64,000 bases of DNA from Allomuricauda sp. CAU 1633 (GCF_017313225.1 NZ_JAFLNE010000002.1:1-64000), one strand, 5' to 3'. Shown: positions 26,194-35,738, counted from the stretch's first letter. A program made the numbers and translations. Notes: a model not told the origin generated them from the letters alone.

Positions 26194-27939
26194 ATGAAGC
26201 ATAAAATAATAATCGCACTTTTCGGATTTGGTTTACTGGCAAACATAAACTGTACCGATTTAGAGGAAGAAGTTATAGACGAATCCCTAGAGGGGAGTGG
26301 ACAGGCAGAAGTGATTAGCGGAGCCATCGCCCCCGCCTATGGTCAAGTGGCCTGGGTGTGGAGACATACCAATTACTACGGCTTACAATTGATTGCTGCA
26401 GACGAGGCCATATTGCCCTACAGAGGTGGAACGGACTGGTATGATGGCGGTAAGTTCATAGAGACCCACACTCACAACATTGCTCCAAGTAATGATTTGG
26501 TAGGAAGTTCATGGAATGAGGTCACCAAGAACATTTCCAGAACACTTTCTGCGATAGAGGTGCTACAACCCCTTGCAGAAGCGGGAGATGCGGAAGCGGA
26601 AGGTGCATTGCATGAAATGATTGCCCTACGCGCATATATGAACATGTTGACACTGGATGCTTGGGGATTGGCCTTTAAAAAAGAAACTTCAGGGGAACTT
26701 TCTGAAATTCTTAGAGGGCAGGATGCCATAGATTACATTGAAAGCGAATTCTTGTCCGTGGTGGATGTCATCAATGCTACTAGAGGTCCTGGAAGAATTA
26801 CCCAATCCGCTGTTTGGGGCTTTTTGGCCAGACTGAACCTCAATGCTGCAGTATATCGTGACCCCTATGGCACGCCAAATTTCACCACTGAGGATATGGA
26901 CAAGGTGATTGAATACACCGATAACATTATCAATTCGGGCAATTTCTCTTTGTCTCCGGAATATTTTGATTTGTTCAATGATGATAACAATACCAATCCA
27001 GAATTGATTTTTGCGGCAGACCAAAGAGGTGTTATGCAAAGAGAGCATAGCCGATGGGCCTATTGGTCCTTAGCTGGTAGTTGGTTTCCAAGACCAGAAT
27101 GGCCTAGCGCCGATGGTACTGATGGTCCAGCCATTACCTCTGACTTCTACCAAACTTGGGTGGATGCTTACGGTGGTACAGATCCGGCGGAGGCTGATGC
27201 GCGGTTCTATCAGATGAATCAAATTATTCCAGCTGAACTGCAGGATCTTACTGGAGTAACGCCAGAAAATGATGAAGACCATTACTACTGTATTTCAGCA
27301 GATGATTTTGAAATTAATAGGGGAATTATCCGAGGAACCCTTTGGGGTCCCAGAAAAGACGATGGTGGTTCTTTCTATACCTGTGATGATGGGTTCCGCA
27401 TTTATCCAGTGATTCAGACCAAAGGAAATGGTCCAGATAAGGATGTAGATTATGTGAGCCACACCTTGCAAGTGGATTTTTCCAATGAAGGTAGATTGCA
27501 CCGCAATGGATATCGAGTTTCCAAATACCAGTTCAGTCATACATCATCCAATGGAAACAATTATAGCAGCGTGGATTTGGTATTTATGCGCTTGGCAGAG
27601 ATTTATTTGATGCGGGCCGAAGCCAAATTGAGAAAAGGAGACAGCCCAGGCGCTTTGATGGATTTGAACACCGTTAGAACTTCAAGAACGGCTCGTCCAG
27701 ATCAAACTCCCGAAGCATTGGGAGCCATCGATTTGGAAATTCTTTTCCGTGAGCGTGGGTTTGAACTGTATTGGGAAGGTTTTAGACGTACAGATCAAAT
27801 CCGTTTTGGACATTACGAGGACACTTGGACGGAGAAAACAGATACAGACGTACATCACAGATTGTTCCCCATACCCCAGGATGCCATTGATGGTGCGTCC
27901 AATGCACCAGGGTATTTGGAACAAAACCAAGGCTATTAA
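26194..27939 (+). CDS. SusD/RagB-family surface lipoprotein
   Basis: 581 aa from ATG 26194. This start gives MKHKIIIALFGFGLLANINC with the lipidated Cys; an earlier in-frame ATG overlaps susC by 14 bp and would shift the signal peptide inwards. TPR-like helices include EMIALRAYMNMLTLDAWG, and the C-terminus has the SusD motifs LAEIYLMRAEAKLR and LFRERGFELYWEGFRRTDQIRFG, ending with a typical IPQDAIDGASNAPGYLEQN. It forms the ligand-binding lid of the SusC transporter encoded just upstream. Confidence 0.95.
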   Translation: MKHKIIIALFGFGLLANINCTDLEEEVIDESLEGSGQAEVISGAIAPAYGQVAWVWRHTNYYGLQLIAADEAILPYRGGTDWYDGGKFIETHTHNIAPSNDLVGSSWNEVTKNISRTLSAIEVLQPLAEAGDAEAEGALHEMIALRAYMNMLTLDAWGLAFKKETSGELSEILRGQDAIDYIESEFLSVVDVINATRGPGRITQSAVWGFLARLNLNAAVYRDPYGTPNFTTEDMDKVIEYTDNIINSGNFSLSPEYFDLFNDDNNTNPELIFAADQRGVMQREHSRWAYWSLAGSWFPRPEWPSADGTDGPAITSDFYQTWVDAYGGTDPAEADARFYQMNQIIPAELQDLTGVTPENDEDHYYCISADDFEINRGIIRGTLWGPRKDDGGSFYTCDDGFRIYPVIQTKGNGPDKDVDYVSHTLQVDFSNEGRLHRNGYRVSKYQFSHTSSNGNNYSSVDLVFMRLAEIYLMRAEAKLRKGDSPGALMDLNTVRTSRTARPDQTPEALGAIDLEILFRERGFELYWEGFRRTDQIRFGHYEDTWTEKTDTDVHHRLFPIPQDAIDGASNAPGYLEQNQGY

Positions 27940-27955
27940 TCAGGTGTATTTTGCA

Positions 27956-27998
27956 GAGAACGCGGCAAGATGGTTTTACCACTTGCCGCTCTCGTTTT
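27956..27998 (+). terminator. Hairpin between susD and the phosphatase gene
   Basis: GCGGCAAG (27962-27969) / CTTGCCGC (27982-27989), extended inwards by TGG/CCA, followed by TCTCGTTTT. It lies 20 bp after the susD stop and 24 bp before the phosphatase start. It may lower read-through so that SusCD are made in excess of the phosphatases. Confidence 0.6.
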
Positions 27999-28021
27999 AA
28001 TTCATAGTTAAAATTGTACAA

Positions 28022-29155
28022 ATGAGATTTTCGTTTCAAAAATTTATTGCAACAGGATTAATGTTTGGAATGGTTGGTTGTACTACCAAACAGGTTCAAG
28101 AAAAACCCGCACAAGAAGAGCTGTTGAACATCATTGTAATGATTGGTGATGGGATGGGTGTTCCACAAGTGTCCTCCGCATACTATTTTGGTGAGGGCAC
28201 TCCCAATTTTTCACGCTTCAAACAAATAGGATTCCATAAAACATCTGATAAAAGCCATAGGATTACGGATTCTGCGGCAGGAGCCACCGCTTTTGCCATT
28301 GGTGAAAAAACCTATAAGCGGGCTATAGGGGTTTCCGCAGACACTATCCCACAAGAGACCATTTTGGAGTACCTTCAAAAGCAGGGGTATCAAACAGGGC
28401 TGATTAGTCTTACCACAATAACCCATGCCACTCCGGCCAGTTTTTATGCTCATGTAAAAGATCGGGATTTACATGAAGACATTGCAGCCCAACTGACAAC
28501 AGCCAAGGTTGATTTTATAGCTGGTGGGGGACGTAACTACTTTAGAAATCGTACCGATGGTAAAAATCTTTTTTCTGATTTTGTTCAACAAGGATACCAT
28601 TTGGATACACTTCAATTATCTGAACCAGCTTTGGACCAGCCCAATGCTTTTATCTTGGCCGATGAAGGGATTCCATCCAAAATTGAGGGTCGCGGTGATT
28701 TTTTGAGCGAAGCCACTTCAAAAGCATTGAACTATTTCAATCAGAACGGCAAGCCATTTTTTATGATGGTGGAAGGTTCGTACATTGATTGGGGTGGGCA
28801 TGCCGAAAATGCAGAAATGATGATTTCAGAGGTGCTGGATTTTGACAAAACCTTGGGGGTTGTTTTGGATTTTGTTGAGGAACACCCCAATACACTATTA
28901 GTGGTTACTGCCGATCATGAGACAGGGGGCGTAAGCATCGGCAAATATTATGAAGTTGATGAAAGCACCGGCGATAAGAAAGAAGTTCCCGAAAAGGTTT
29001 CCGTATATTTCAATACCGACCAGCACAGCGGTGAGCTCATTCCCGTATTTGCCAAAGGAAAAGGTGCTGAAAACTTTCAGGGGATCTACGAAAACAATGA
29101 AATTTACCATAAAATGCGCAGTGCACTAAACCCAAAACCTAAAGAAAATGAATAA
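28022..29155 (+). CDS. Alkaline phosphatase, lipoprotein (PhoA superfamily)
   Basis: 377 aa. Signal and lipobox GLMFGMVGC place it on the outer membrane or periplasmic face. Core motifs: metal-binding IVMIGDGMGVPQVSS (about 38-52), nucleophile Ser in ITDSAAGATAFAIG (about 80-93), VEGSYIDWGGHAEN (about 255) and TADHETGG (about 298). It hydrolyses phosphomonoesters to phosphate. It is followed by a fusion protein with a second phosphatase domain, whose start lies inside this gene's last codons (8-bp overlap), so the two are translationally coupled. Together with SusCD they form a phosphate-ester locus. Confidence 0.93.
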   Translation: MRFSFQKFIATGLMFGMVGCTTKQVQEKPAQEELLNIIVMIGDGMGVPQVSSAYYFGEGTPNFSRFKQIGFHKTSDKSHRITDSAAGATAFAIGEKTYKRAIGVSADTIPQETILEYLQKQGYQTGLISLTTITHATPASFYAHVKDRDLHEDIAAQLTTAKVDFIAGGGRNYFRNRTDGKNLFSDFVQQGYHLDTLQLSEPALDQPNAFILADEGIPSKIEGRGDFLSEATSKALNYFNQNGKPFFMMVEGSYIDWGGHAENAEMMISEVLDFDKTLGVVLDFVEEHPNTLLVVTADHETGGVSIGKYYEVDESTGDKKEVPEKVSVYFNTDQHSGELIPVFAKGKGAENFQGIYENNEIYHKMRSALNPKPKENE

Positions 29156-30920
29156 AAGAATTCTATTCATCCTCATAGCTTTTTTAGTATTGTTGGGAGC
29201 TGGGGCACTACAAGCCCAAGGAGCATATAAGGTGCATTCCCACAATGATTATGCCCAAGAACTTCCCTTTTGGTATGCGTACAGCAATGGAGCGGCCTCT
29301 ATTGAAGCCGATGTTTTTTTAAAGAATAATGAGCTTTTTGTCACTCATAGTGAAGATGAAATTGTGCCGGACCGAACTTTTCAAAGATTATACTTGGATA
29401 GGCTGCAAGACTTATATCAATCTGGAGAACTTCGAGAAATTCAGTTGCTTGTGGATATAAAATCCGATGCCTATCAAACTTTGGAAAAACTGGTTGAGGT
29501 ATTGAAACAGTATCCATCGCTTTTGGAATCAGAAAAAGTACGATTCGTAATTTCAGGGAACCGACCTAAACCAGGGGAGTATGACAACTATCCTGATTTC
29601 ATTTGGTTTGATCATCAGAATTTGGATGAATTGAATACCATCTCTCTTGAAAAAGTGGCCTTGGTAAGTGTCAGTTATAAGGATTATTCGGTTTGGAATG
29701 GCTATGGACGAATGACCGCCTCTGACTTTGACAAAGTGAAATTCGTCATTGAAAAAGCAAAGAAATCAGGGAAACCTTTTCGTTTTTGGGCCACGCCCGA
29801 TACCAAGACCGCTTGGGCGCGTTTGGCAAAACTTGGAGTGGATTATATCAACACGGATGAACCTGCTTTGGCCAAGCAATATTTGGATAAACTGGATGAA
29901 AATACATTCAAAAAGGAAAACCCAGTGGTGGTCTATCAGCCCAAATATGGGTACGACCCCAATGCAGCACCTAAAAATGTCATCCTAATGATCGGTGATG
30001 GCAATGGGTTGGCCCAAATATCTGCAGCAATGATTGCCAACCAAGGAAATTTGACCCTAGCTGGAATCAAAAATATTGGTCTGGTGAAAACCGCTTCATA
30101 CGATGACCTGATTACGGATTCTGCCGCAGGAGCTACAGCTATGGCCACGGGAACCAAAACCAACAATAGGGCCATTGGTGTAGACCAAAATGGCAAAGCA
30201 TTGACCAACTTGGTCGATCTAGTAAGTGAAAAGGGGTTTAATACGGCAATTGTAACCACCGATGCCATTTATGGAGCCACACCTTCATCGTTTTACGCTC
30301 ATAGGGTGGCGCGTGATGACACCGATGGACTCGTGGAAGACTTAAAGCAGAGCAAGCTCGATTTCTTTATTTCTGGAGGGCAAAATCAAGAAAACGCTAT
30401 TAAAGACGTCTTCGCCACTCAAAAAATGGATGTGTTTGAAACCTTTCAACAACCCACAGCAATTTATCTGGGAGAAAACAAGGTGCCATCCGTCCAAAAT
30501 GGGCGAAAAAATGCTTTTCCAAATGCAGTAAAAAAGGCCTTAGAGGTTTTGAATACGAAAGAGGAACCCTTTTTCTTAATGGTTGAAGGTGCCCAGATTG
30601 ACAATGGGGGACATTCCAACAGTACCAGTGATATTGTCGAAGAAATGCTCGATTTTGATCAAGCCATTGCGGAAGCGTTGCAATTTGCAGATACCCATCA
30701 GAACACTTTGGTGGTGATCACGGCCGATCATGAAACTTCAGGTTTTGGAATTGTAGCTGGGAATGTAAACGAAGGAATTGTGCAAGGAGATTTTTTAACC
30801 GTTGATCATACCGGAATCATGGTGCCCCTTTTTGCCTACGGCCCGCAATCTCAACATTTTGGAGGGGTCTATGAGAACACTGAGGTTTTTCAGAAGATTT
30901 TAAAGGCCGTCCATGAATGA
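29148..30920 (+). CDS. Phosphodiesterase-alkaline phosphatase fusion
   Basis: 590 aa, two enzymes in one chain. Signal peptide about 1-23. Residues about 25-260 are a PI-PLC/GDPD-like TIM-barrel phosphodiesterase: KVHSHNDYAQELPF, SIEADVFLKNNELFVTHSED, LVDIKSDAYQTL and, at the end, FWATPDTKTAWARLAKLGVD. Residues about 275-590 are an alkaline phosphatase: VILMIGDGNGLAQIS, Ser in ITDSAAGATAMATG, EGAQIDNGGH and TADHETSG. The first half would split a phosphodiester to a monoester and the second would release phosphate. No lipobox, so it is probably soluble and periplasmic. The diester substrate is not readable from the sequence. Confidence 0.9.
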   Translation: MNKRILFILIAFLVLLGAGALQAQGAYKVHSHNDYAQELPFWYAYSNGAASIEADVFLKNNELFVTHSEDEIVPDRTFQRLYLDRLQDLYQSGELREIQLLVDIKSDAYQTLEKLVEVLKQYPSLLESEKVRFVISGNRPKPGEYDNYPDFIWFDHQNLDELNTISLEKVALVSVSYKDYSVWNGYGRMTASDFDKVKFVIEKAKKSGKPFRFWATPDTKTAWARLAKLGVDYINTDEPALAKQYLDKLDENTFKKENPVVVYQPKYGYDPNAAPKNVILMIGDGNGLAQISAAMIANQGNLTLAGIKNIGLVKTASYDDLITDSAAGATAMATGTKTNNRAIGVDQNGKALTNLVDLVSEKGFNTAIVTTDAIYGATPSSFYAHRVARDDTDGLVEDLKQSKLDFFISGGQNQENAIKDVFATQKMDVFETFQQPTAIYLGENKVPSVQNGRKNAFPNAVKKALEVLNTKEEPFFLMVEGAQIDNGGHSNSTSDIVEEMLDFDQAIAEALQFADTHQNTLVVITADHETSGFGIVAGNVNEGIVQGDFLTVDHTGIMVPLFAYGPQSQHFGGVYENTEVFQKILKAVHE

Positions 30921-30958
30921 GGATGGCTTTTTAATATGGGCATGGGCAGAATAAAAAG

Positions 30959-30966
30959 TATCTTTG
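30959..30966 (+). promoter_or_regulatory. -7 element for queD
   Basis: TATCTTTG, exact TAnnTTTG match, 17 bp before the queD start. No TTG is visible at the -33 distance. Confidence 0.45.
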
Positions 30967-30982
30967 CGAAAAGTTTGCTTTA

Positions 30983-31393
30983 ATGATTGCCACCATTTGC
31001 AGAAAAGCCCATTTTAATGCCGCCCATCGACTTCATAACCCTAATTGGAGCCAAGAGAAGAATATTGCTGTTTTTGGAAAATGCAACAGTCCCAATTATC
31101 ACGGGCATAATTTTGATCTAGAGGTCAGGATTAGGGGAGAAGTGGACCCTGAAACAGGTTTTGTAATGGATTTGGCAGTATTGGGAAATTTGATCAAGGA
31201 TGAGATTGAAGAGCGTTTCGACCATAAAAACTTGAATGAAGACTGTCCAGAATTCGAGGGCATTTTCCCAACCACGGAATACTTTGTAAAAGTCATCTTT
31301 GACATCCTAAAGCCCAAGCTGGAAAAAGGGCAATTACTGCACATTACCCTGCACGAAACACAAAAGAATTCGGCAGAATATGGAGATTGGTGA
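30983..31393 (+). CDS. queD: 6-carboxytetrahydropterin synthase / PTPS family
   Basis: 136 aa. Zinc-binding histidines lie in FNAAHRLHNPNWS (His about 15) and in the NYHGHNFDLEV motif (His about 40 and 42); the catalytic Cys is in FGKCNSPNYHGH. A late catalytic Asp-His lies in RFDHKNLNED, with the Glu of HITLHETQKNSAEY. It converts dihydroneopterin triphosphate in queuosine or pterin synthesis; QueD and 6-pyruvoyl-tetrahydropterin synthase cannot be separated by eye. A decayed copy of its 3' end lies 7.1 kb downstream. Confidence 0.9.
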   Translation: MIATICRKAHFNAAHRLHNPNWSQEKNIAVFGKCNSPNYHGHNFDLEVRIRGEVDPETGFVMDLAVLGNLIKDEIEERFDHKNLNEDCPEFEGIFPTTEYFVKVIFDILKPKLEKGQLLHITLHETQKNSAEYGDW

Positions 31394-31473
31394 CAATTTT
31401 TCAACGTTAAATACCTTTTTGGTCATTTAGTGATTCGACTGAATCCGTAATAAATATTCCATTTCATTCTCTC

Positions 31474-31508
31474 ATTCATCAATTGATTGAGGGTATTCAT
31501 CAATTGAT
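31474..31508. promoter_or_regulatory. Direct repeats with 21-bp period upstream of the AraC gene
   Basis: ATTCATCAATTGAT occurs at 31474-31487 and again at 31495-31508, exactly 21 bp apart (two helical turns), 76 bp before the AraC-type gene. Each copy contains the palindrome TCAATTGA. Adjacent direct half-sites at 21-bp spacing are how AraC proteins bind, so this is a likely operator. Confidence 0.6.
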
Positions 31509-31583
31509 AGACCTTTGAGTTTTACGAACCCATTACATTATCTGTGACAAAAAAGTTTTGTACACGATAATGACTGGTTTTAA

Positions 31584-32033
31584 ATGAAAGGTTTTTTTCA
31601 AATTTTAATACCAAATAGTAGCATTCAGTTCTCTGGGAATAAAAATACCCATGCGTCTAAATATGAGAAATCTGGTTTAACAAAGGAGGAAGCATCAAGG
31701 ATTAGGAGTAAAGTGGAGATGGCACTTAAAATTGATAAATTATACCGAAACAATGCCTTGGGACTTAATGGGTTGTCCCAACATATAAAAGAGGACAGGT
31801 ACAAAGTCTCCCAAGTCTTGAATGAATATTTACAGAAAAACTTTTATGGATTGTTGAATCACTACAGAATCCGTGAAGCAAAAGATCTTCTTTTGGTGCA
31901 ACCATCACTGAGTGTAAAGGCGATAATGTATGAAGTTGGATTTAATAGCAAAACCAGTTTTTATAGTGCCTTCAAAAAAGAAACAGGGTTAAGCCCCAAT
32001 GATTATCGCAATATGGAGGCATACGTTTCATAA
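31584..32033 (+). CDS. AraC-family DNA-binding protein (short form)
   Basis: 149 aa. Residues about 60-145 form the double helix-turn-helix of AraC regulators: LNGLSQHIKEDRYKVSQVLN, then KAIMYEVGFNSKTSFYSAFKKETGLSPNDYRN. No sensor domain or membrane segment precedes it; the first 45 residues are polar. In many flavobacteria this domain is the tail of a larger membrane regulator, so this may be a pared-down or truncated form. It sits upstream of the second SusC-SusD set and probably controls it. Confidence 0.88.
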   Translation: MKGFFQILIPNSSIQFSGNKNTHASKYEKSGLTKEEASRIRSKVEMALKIDKLYRNNALGLNGLSQHIKEDRYKVSQVLNEYLQKNFYGLLNHYRIREAKDLLLVQPSLSVKAIMYEVGFNSKTSFYSAFKKETGLSPNDYRNMEAYVS

Positions 32034-32464
32034 TTTCTACCTACCGAATACTACGTTTCCAATTTTAAATTCCACCCTTATTTCAAATTATTAATGACTC
32101 TTTTGATTTGAGTTTAAAATGTGTGGCTTCTTCTGATTATACAGCCTTTGTTTTAGAAGAACAAACCATAATGATGTTTAAGTTGAGGTAAATGTTTGTT
32201 AAAAAAAGTTCTTGCCGTTGGGCAATAACTTTTTTAATGTCCGCCCCGTTTTAAAAATACTCTTTCTAGGTAATCATACAATTGTTTTGTCCTTGCAATT
32301 GTAAAGGTAAGGTGGTGAGATGCCTTACTACCTTTTAAAAAAGACTTTCCATTAAGTTTTGTTTTTTGTACTAAGGATTATTTGAATTAGCTATCAAAAC
32401 ATTCTCCCACCTGCCTTTCTCAGTTGCAACTAACTCATAATTTACTAACAAAACTGTTAACTCT
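32034..32464 (+). other. Long structured leader region of the second susC
   Basis: 431 bp without a gene. After the terminator at 32203-32235 there are two further inverted repeats: ACAATTG/CAATTGT (32278-32302) and AAAGGTA..AGG / CCTTAC TACCTTT (about 32302-32336). The susC start follows 128 bp later. Regulatory RNA structure is possible; no known riboswitch is recognised. Confidence 0.4.
32203..32235 (+). terminator. Terminator between the AraC gene and susC
   Basis: AAAGTTCTTGCC / GGCAATAACTTT stem with a GTTG loop followed by six T, about 170 bp after the AraC stop. It ends the AraC transcript, or attenuates read-through into susC. Confidence 0.65.
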
Positions 32465-35400
32465 ATGAAAGTAACAAAACTGTTTGGGACATTAGCTTTT
32501 CTGGTGTTGTTCATGACATCGGCATGGTCCCAAGAAAAAACAATTACAGGTACCATAGTTGACCAGGCCGGATTACCGCTCCCAGGGGTCAATATTGTGG
32601 TTGAAAACACCACCAATGGTACCCAATCTGACTTTGATGGCAACTATACCATTAGTGCCAACACAGGCCAGACACTTGTATTTACATATCTAGGACAAAG
32701 AACTGCAAGACGTACAGTTGGTGCGCAAAGTGTAATCAATGTTCAGATGGAGGAGGATGCCCAAGCTCTCGAAGAGGTCATTGTAACAGCCCTTGGTATC
32801 AAAAGGGAAAAGCAGGCCTTGGGGTATGCGGTGGCCGAAGTAAGCTCTGAACAATTGGAAAACAAAGCTGAGGGAGATCTTGGTCGTGTGCTCATGGGTA
32901 AGGCTTCAGGGGTAAACATTACAGCCCAAAGTGGTCTTTCTGGATCTGGTACTAACATTATTATTAGGGGCTATAACTCCTTTAGTCAGAGCAACCAACC
33001 TTTGTTTATTGTGGACGGGGTTCCCTTTAATGCTGATACCAACCCTTCTGGTCGGCAAGGCTCCAGACAAGATTTTATTAATGGGAACAATGGTTCCAGT
33101 AGGTTCTTGGACCTTGACCCGAACAGTATCGAGAGCGTGAACGTATTGAAAGGTCTTGCGGCCTCCACACTATATGGATCTTTGGGAAGGAACGGTGTGA
33201 TATTGATCACTACCAAGGCTGGATCAGGGGGGGAAGGAGCCAAAAAGACGGAGATTACCGTGAACTCTTCCATATTCTTTAATAAAATAGCTTCCACTCC
33301 TGATTATCAAGACCAGTATGGAGGAGGTTTTGACCAATCTTTTGGATGGTTTTTTAGTAATTGGGGTCCCAGTTTCAATAGAGAAGGGGTTTCAGGCTGG
33401 GGCAATAGTGCAGCTTTTGATGCCAATGGTACGCTACCCCATCCCTACTCCACTTCTGCTGCAGGTCAACAGGCCTTCCCTGAATTTGCAGGGCAGCGTT
33501 ATGAGTGGAGACCTTATGATAGTTTTGAAAATTTCTTCAAAACGGGCACAGTAGCCAATACATCCATAAACGTTAGTGGCGCATCCAATGATGGAAAGGT
33601 GTCATACAATGCCAACTATGGTTATCTAAAGGACAATGGATTTACCCCTGGAAATAGTCTTAATCGTAATAATATAAGTGTAGGAGGACGAGCGGAACTT
33701 AGCAATAAGTTTACAGCATCTGGAACGCTCAACTATGCTCGAACCAAGTTTATTTCTCCACCAGTTGCATTAAGTCAGGGTAATGGTGCAACAGGGGCCG
33801 GTTCTTCAGTATTTGGTGATCTTTTCTTTACACCAAGAAGTATTGATGTAGTCGGCTTGCCTTATCAGAGCCCTATTGACGGAAGAAGTATCTATTACCG
33901 CCAAGGGAATGATATACAACACCCGCTATGGACAGTGCACAATGCGCGTACCTCACAAGAAACCAATAGGGTGTTTGGTAACATGGCTTTGCAGTACCAG
34001 TTTAGTGATAATCTGAACTTGGTATATCGCGTGGGACTTGATGTGTATAGTGAAAACAATGTAAACTACCAGAATAAAGGAGGTATCAATGGAAATGTTC
34101 CCCAACCAAGATTGGCTAGCGGGATTTATGAAACTTGGAACAATACCAATACCATTTGGGATCACAACTTTGCATTAAATGGGGATTTTGATATTTCTGA
34201 AACGGTTGGAGCCACTTTTAATGTTGGGTTCAATGGAAGAAGGGAGCTTTTTGACCAAAGTGGTGTCTCTAGTGATGGTCAGCAGGTATTTGGGGTTTTG
34301 AGACACTTCAATTTCTTGAACCAGAATGAGATTCAAGGGTCAGCTGAGAGAAATGTAGTTGGTGCTTATGGACAAGTGGAAATGGACTATGAAAATTTCG
34401 TTTTTGTTACGCTGGCGGGTAGAAATGATTGGGTGTCCAATCTTGCCAAGGCCAATAGATCTTTGTTCTATCCAAGTGCAAGTTTATCCTTTGTTCCAAC
34501 AACCGCTTTTGACGGTTTGAAGAGTGATGTACTGAACTACCTTAAGATAAGGGCAGGTTATGGAACATCGGCAGGTTTTCCCGATGGAAACTCTGATAAC
34601 TACCCGGTTTCCAATCGCTTGATTTTGGACACACAGGATTTCCAAGATAATACCGGAACCAATATCGTTACCAACACCAGTCCCCTCACCTTGGGGAACC
34701 CAAATCTAAAACCCGAACAGGTAGCTGAAATAGAATTGGGGATAGAGTCCAGATGGTGGGATGGTAGAATTACTCTGGATGCTTCTGTCTATGAGCGTAC
34801 CACCACTGACCTTATTGTTTCGCAACCACTGGATCCTTCCTCTGGATTTTACCAAACTAGTACAAATGTTGGGGAAATAAAAGGGCAGGGCATTGAGGTG
34901 GACCTTGGATTGAACTTCTTCAGAAGTAGCGAAGAAGGAGGTTTTAACTGGAACACCAATATTAATTTTTCTGCAACTGAGACCGAGGTTACAGATTTAG
35001 GTCAAGATACCGATCAAATAGTCTATTCTGGTTTTGGTAACCTAGGGAACGCAGCTATAGAAGGTCAGCCCTTGGGTGTCATCTATGGCACAAGAGTCCT
35101 TAGGGATAAAGATAGTGGTGAATTGGTTGTAAATACTATTGGGGATTATGTACAAGATCCACAAGATGGTGTTATTGGGGACCCTAATCCAGACTGGATA
35201 GCCAACCTTAATAATAGCATTTCAATCAAGAACTTTACCCTAGGTTTCCAATTTAACTACACACATGGTGGAGATATGTGGTCCAGTACCATATCCACAC
35301 TCTTGGGTAGGGGTCTTATAACGGAAACTATAGATAGGGAAAACACTTATATATTACCAGGGATTCAACAGGAAGATGGAAGAGTGAATGATGTACAGAT

Positions 35401-35719
35401 CAACAACTCAGATTACTTCTTCAATAATATTTTTGGCGGACCGTCTGAGTTACAGGTTTATGATGTTTCGATGATGAGGTTACAAGAAGTAAGTCTTGGA
35501 TATAGCGTGCCAAAAAAGTTTTTAAAAGACACACCATTTGGTGCTCTATCTTTTACAGCCACCGGTTTCAACCTATGGTATAGTGCGTTCAACACTCCCA
35601 AGGGCGCCAATTTCGATCCCAATACATCCGGTACTGGAGTAGGTAATGGTTTTGGCTTTGAATTCTTGAATGGGCCTAGTTCAAAAAGATATGGCTTCAG
35701 TGTAAAAGCAACTTTTTAA
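32465..35719 (+). CDS. SusC/RagA TonB-linked outer-membrane receptor (no STN domain)
   Basis: 1084 aa. Signal peptide about 1-22. Carboxypeptidase-regulatory-like domain about 24-100 (ITGTIVDQAGLPLPGVNIVV, FDGNYTISANTGQ). Plug about 105-250 (EEVIVTALGIKREKQALGYA, NVLKGLAASTLYGSLGRNGV), then a barrel ending KRYGFSVKATF with a terminal Phe. Unlike the receptor at 22917 it lacks the STN domain, so it is not coupled to an ECF/FecR system; the AraC-type gene upstream is the likely regulator. It works with the SusD that starts 1 bp after its stop codon. Confidence 0.95.
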   Translation: MKVTKLFGTLAFLVLFMTSAWSQEKTITGTIVDQAGLPLPGVNIVVENTTNGTQSDFDGNYTISANTGQTLVFTYLGQRTARRTVGAQSVINVQMEEDAQALEEVIVTALGIKREKQALGYAVAEVSSEQLENKAEGDLGRVLMGKASGVNITAQSGLSGSGTNIIIRGYNSFSQSNQPLFIVDGVPFNADTNPSGRQGSRQDFINGNNGSSRFLDLDPNSIESVNVLKGLAASTLYGSLGRNGVILITTKAGSGGEGAKKTEITVNSSIFFNKIASTPDYQDQYGGGFDQSFGWFFSNWGPSFNREGVSGWGNSAAFDANGTLPHPYSTSAAGQQAFPEFAGQRYEWRPYDSFENFFKTGTVANTSINVSGASNDGKVSYNANYGYLKDNGFTPGNSLNRNNISVGGRAELSNKFTASGTLNYARTKFISPPVALSQGNGATGAGSSVFGDLFFTPRSIDVVGLPYQSPIDGRSIYYRQGNDIQHPLWTVHNARTSQETNRVFGNMALQYQFSDNLNLVYRVGLDVYSENNVNYQNKGGINGNVPQPRLASGIYETWNNTNTIWDHNFALNGDFDISETVGATFNVGFNGRRELFDQSGVSSDGQQVFGVLRHFNFLNQNEIQGSAERNVVGAYGQVEMDYENFVFVTLAGRNDWVSNLAKANRSLFYPSASLSFVPTTAFDGLKSDVLNYLKIRAGYGTSAGFPDGNSDNYPVSNRLILDTQDFQDNTGTNIVTNTSPLTLGNPNLKPEQVAEIELGIESRWWDGRITLDASVYERTTTDLIVSQPLDPSSGFYQTSTNVGEIKGQGIEVDLGLNFFRSSEEGGFNWNTNINFSATETEVTDLGQDTDQIVYSGFGNLGNAAIEGQPLGVIYGTRVLRDKDSGELVVNTIGDYVQDPQDGVIGDPNPDWIANLNNSISIKNFTLGFQFNYTHGGDMWSSTISTLLGRGLITETIDRENTYILPGIQQEDGRVNDVQINNSDYFFNNIFGGPSELQVYDVSMMRLQEVSLGYSVPKKFLKDTPFGALSFTATGFNLWYSAFNTPKGANFDPNTSGTGVGNGFGFEFLNGPSSKRYGFSVKATF

Positions 35720-35738
35720 GATGAAAATAGACATAAAA

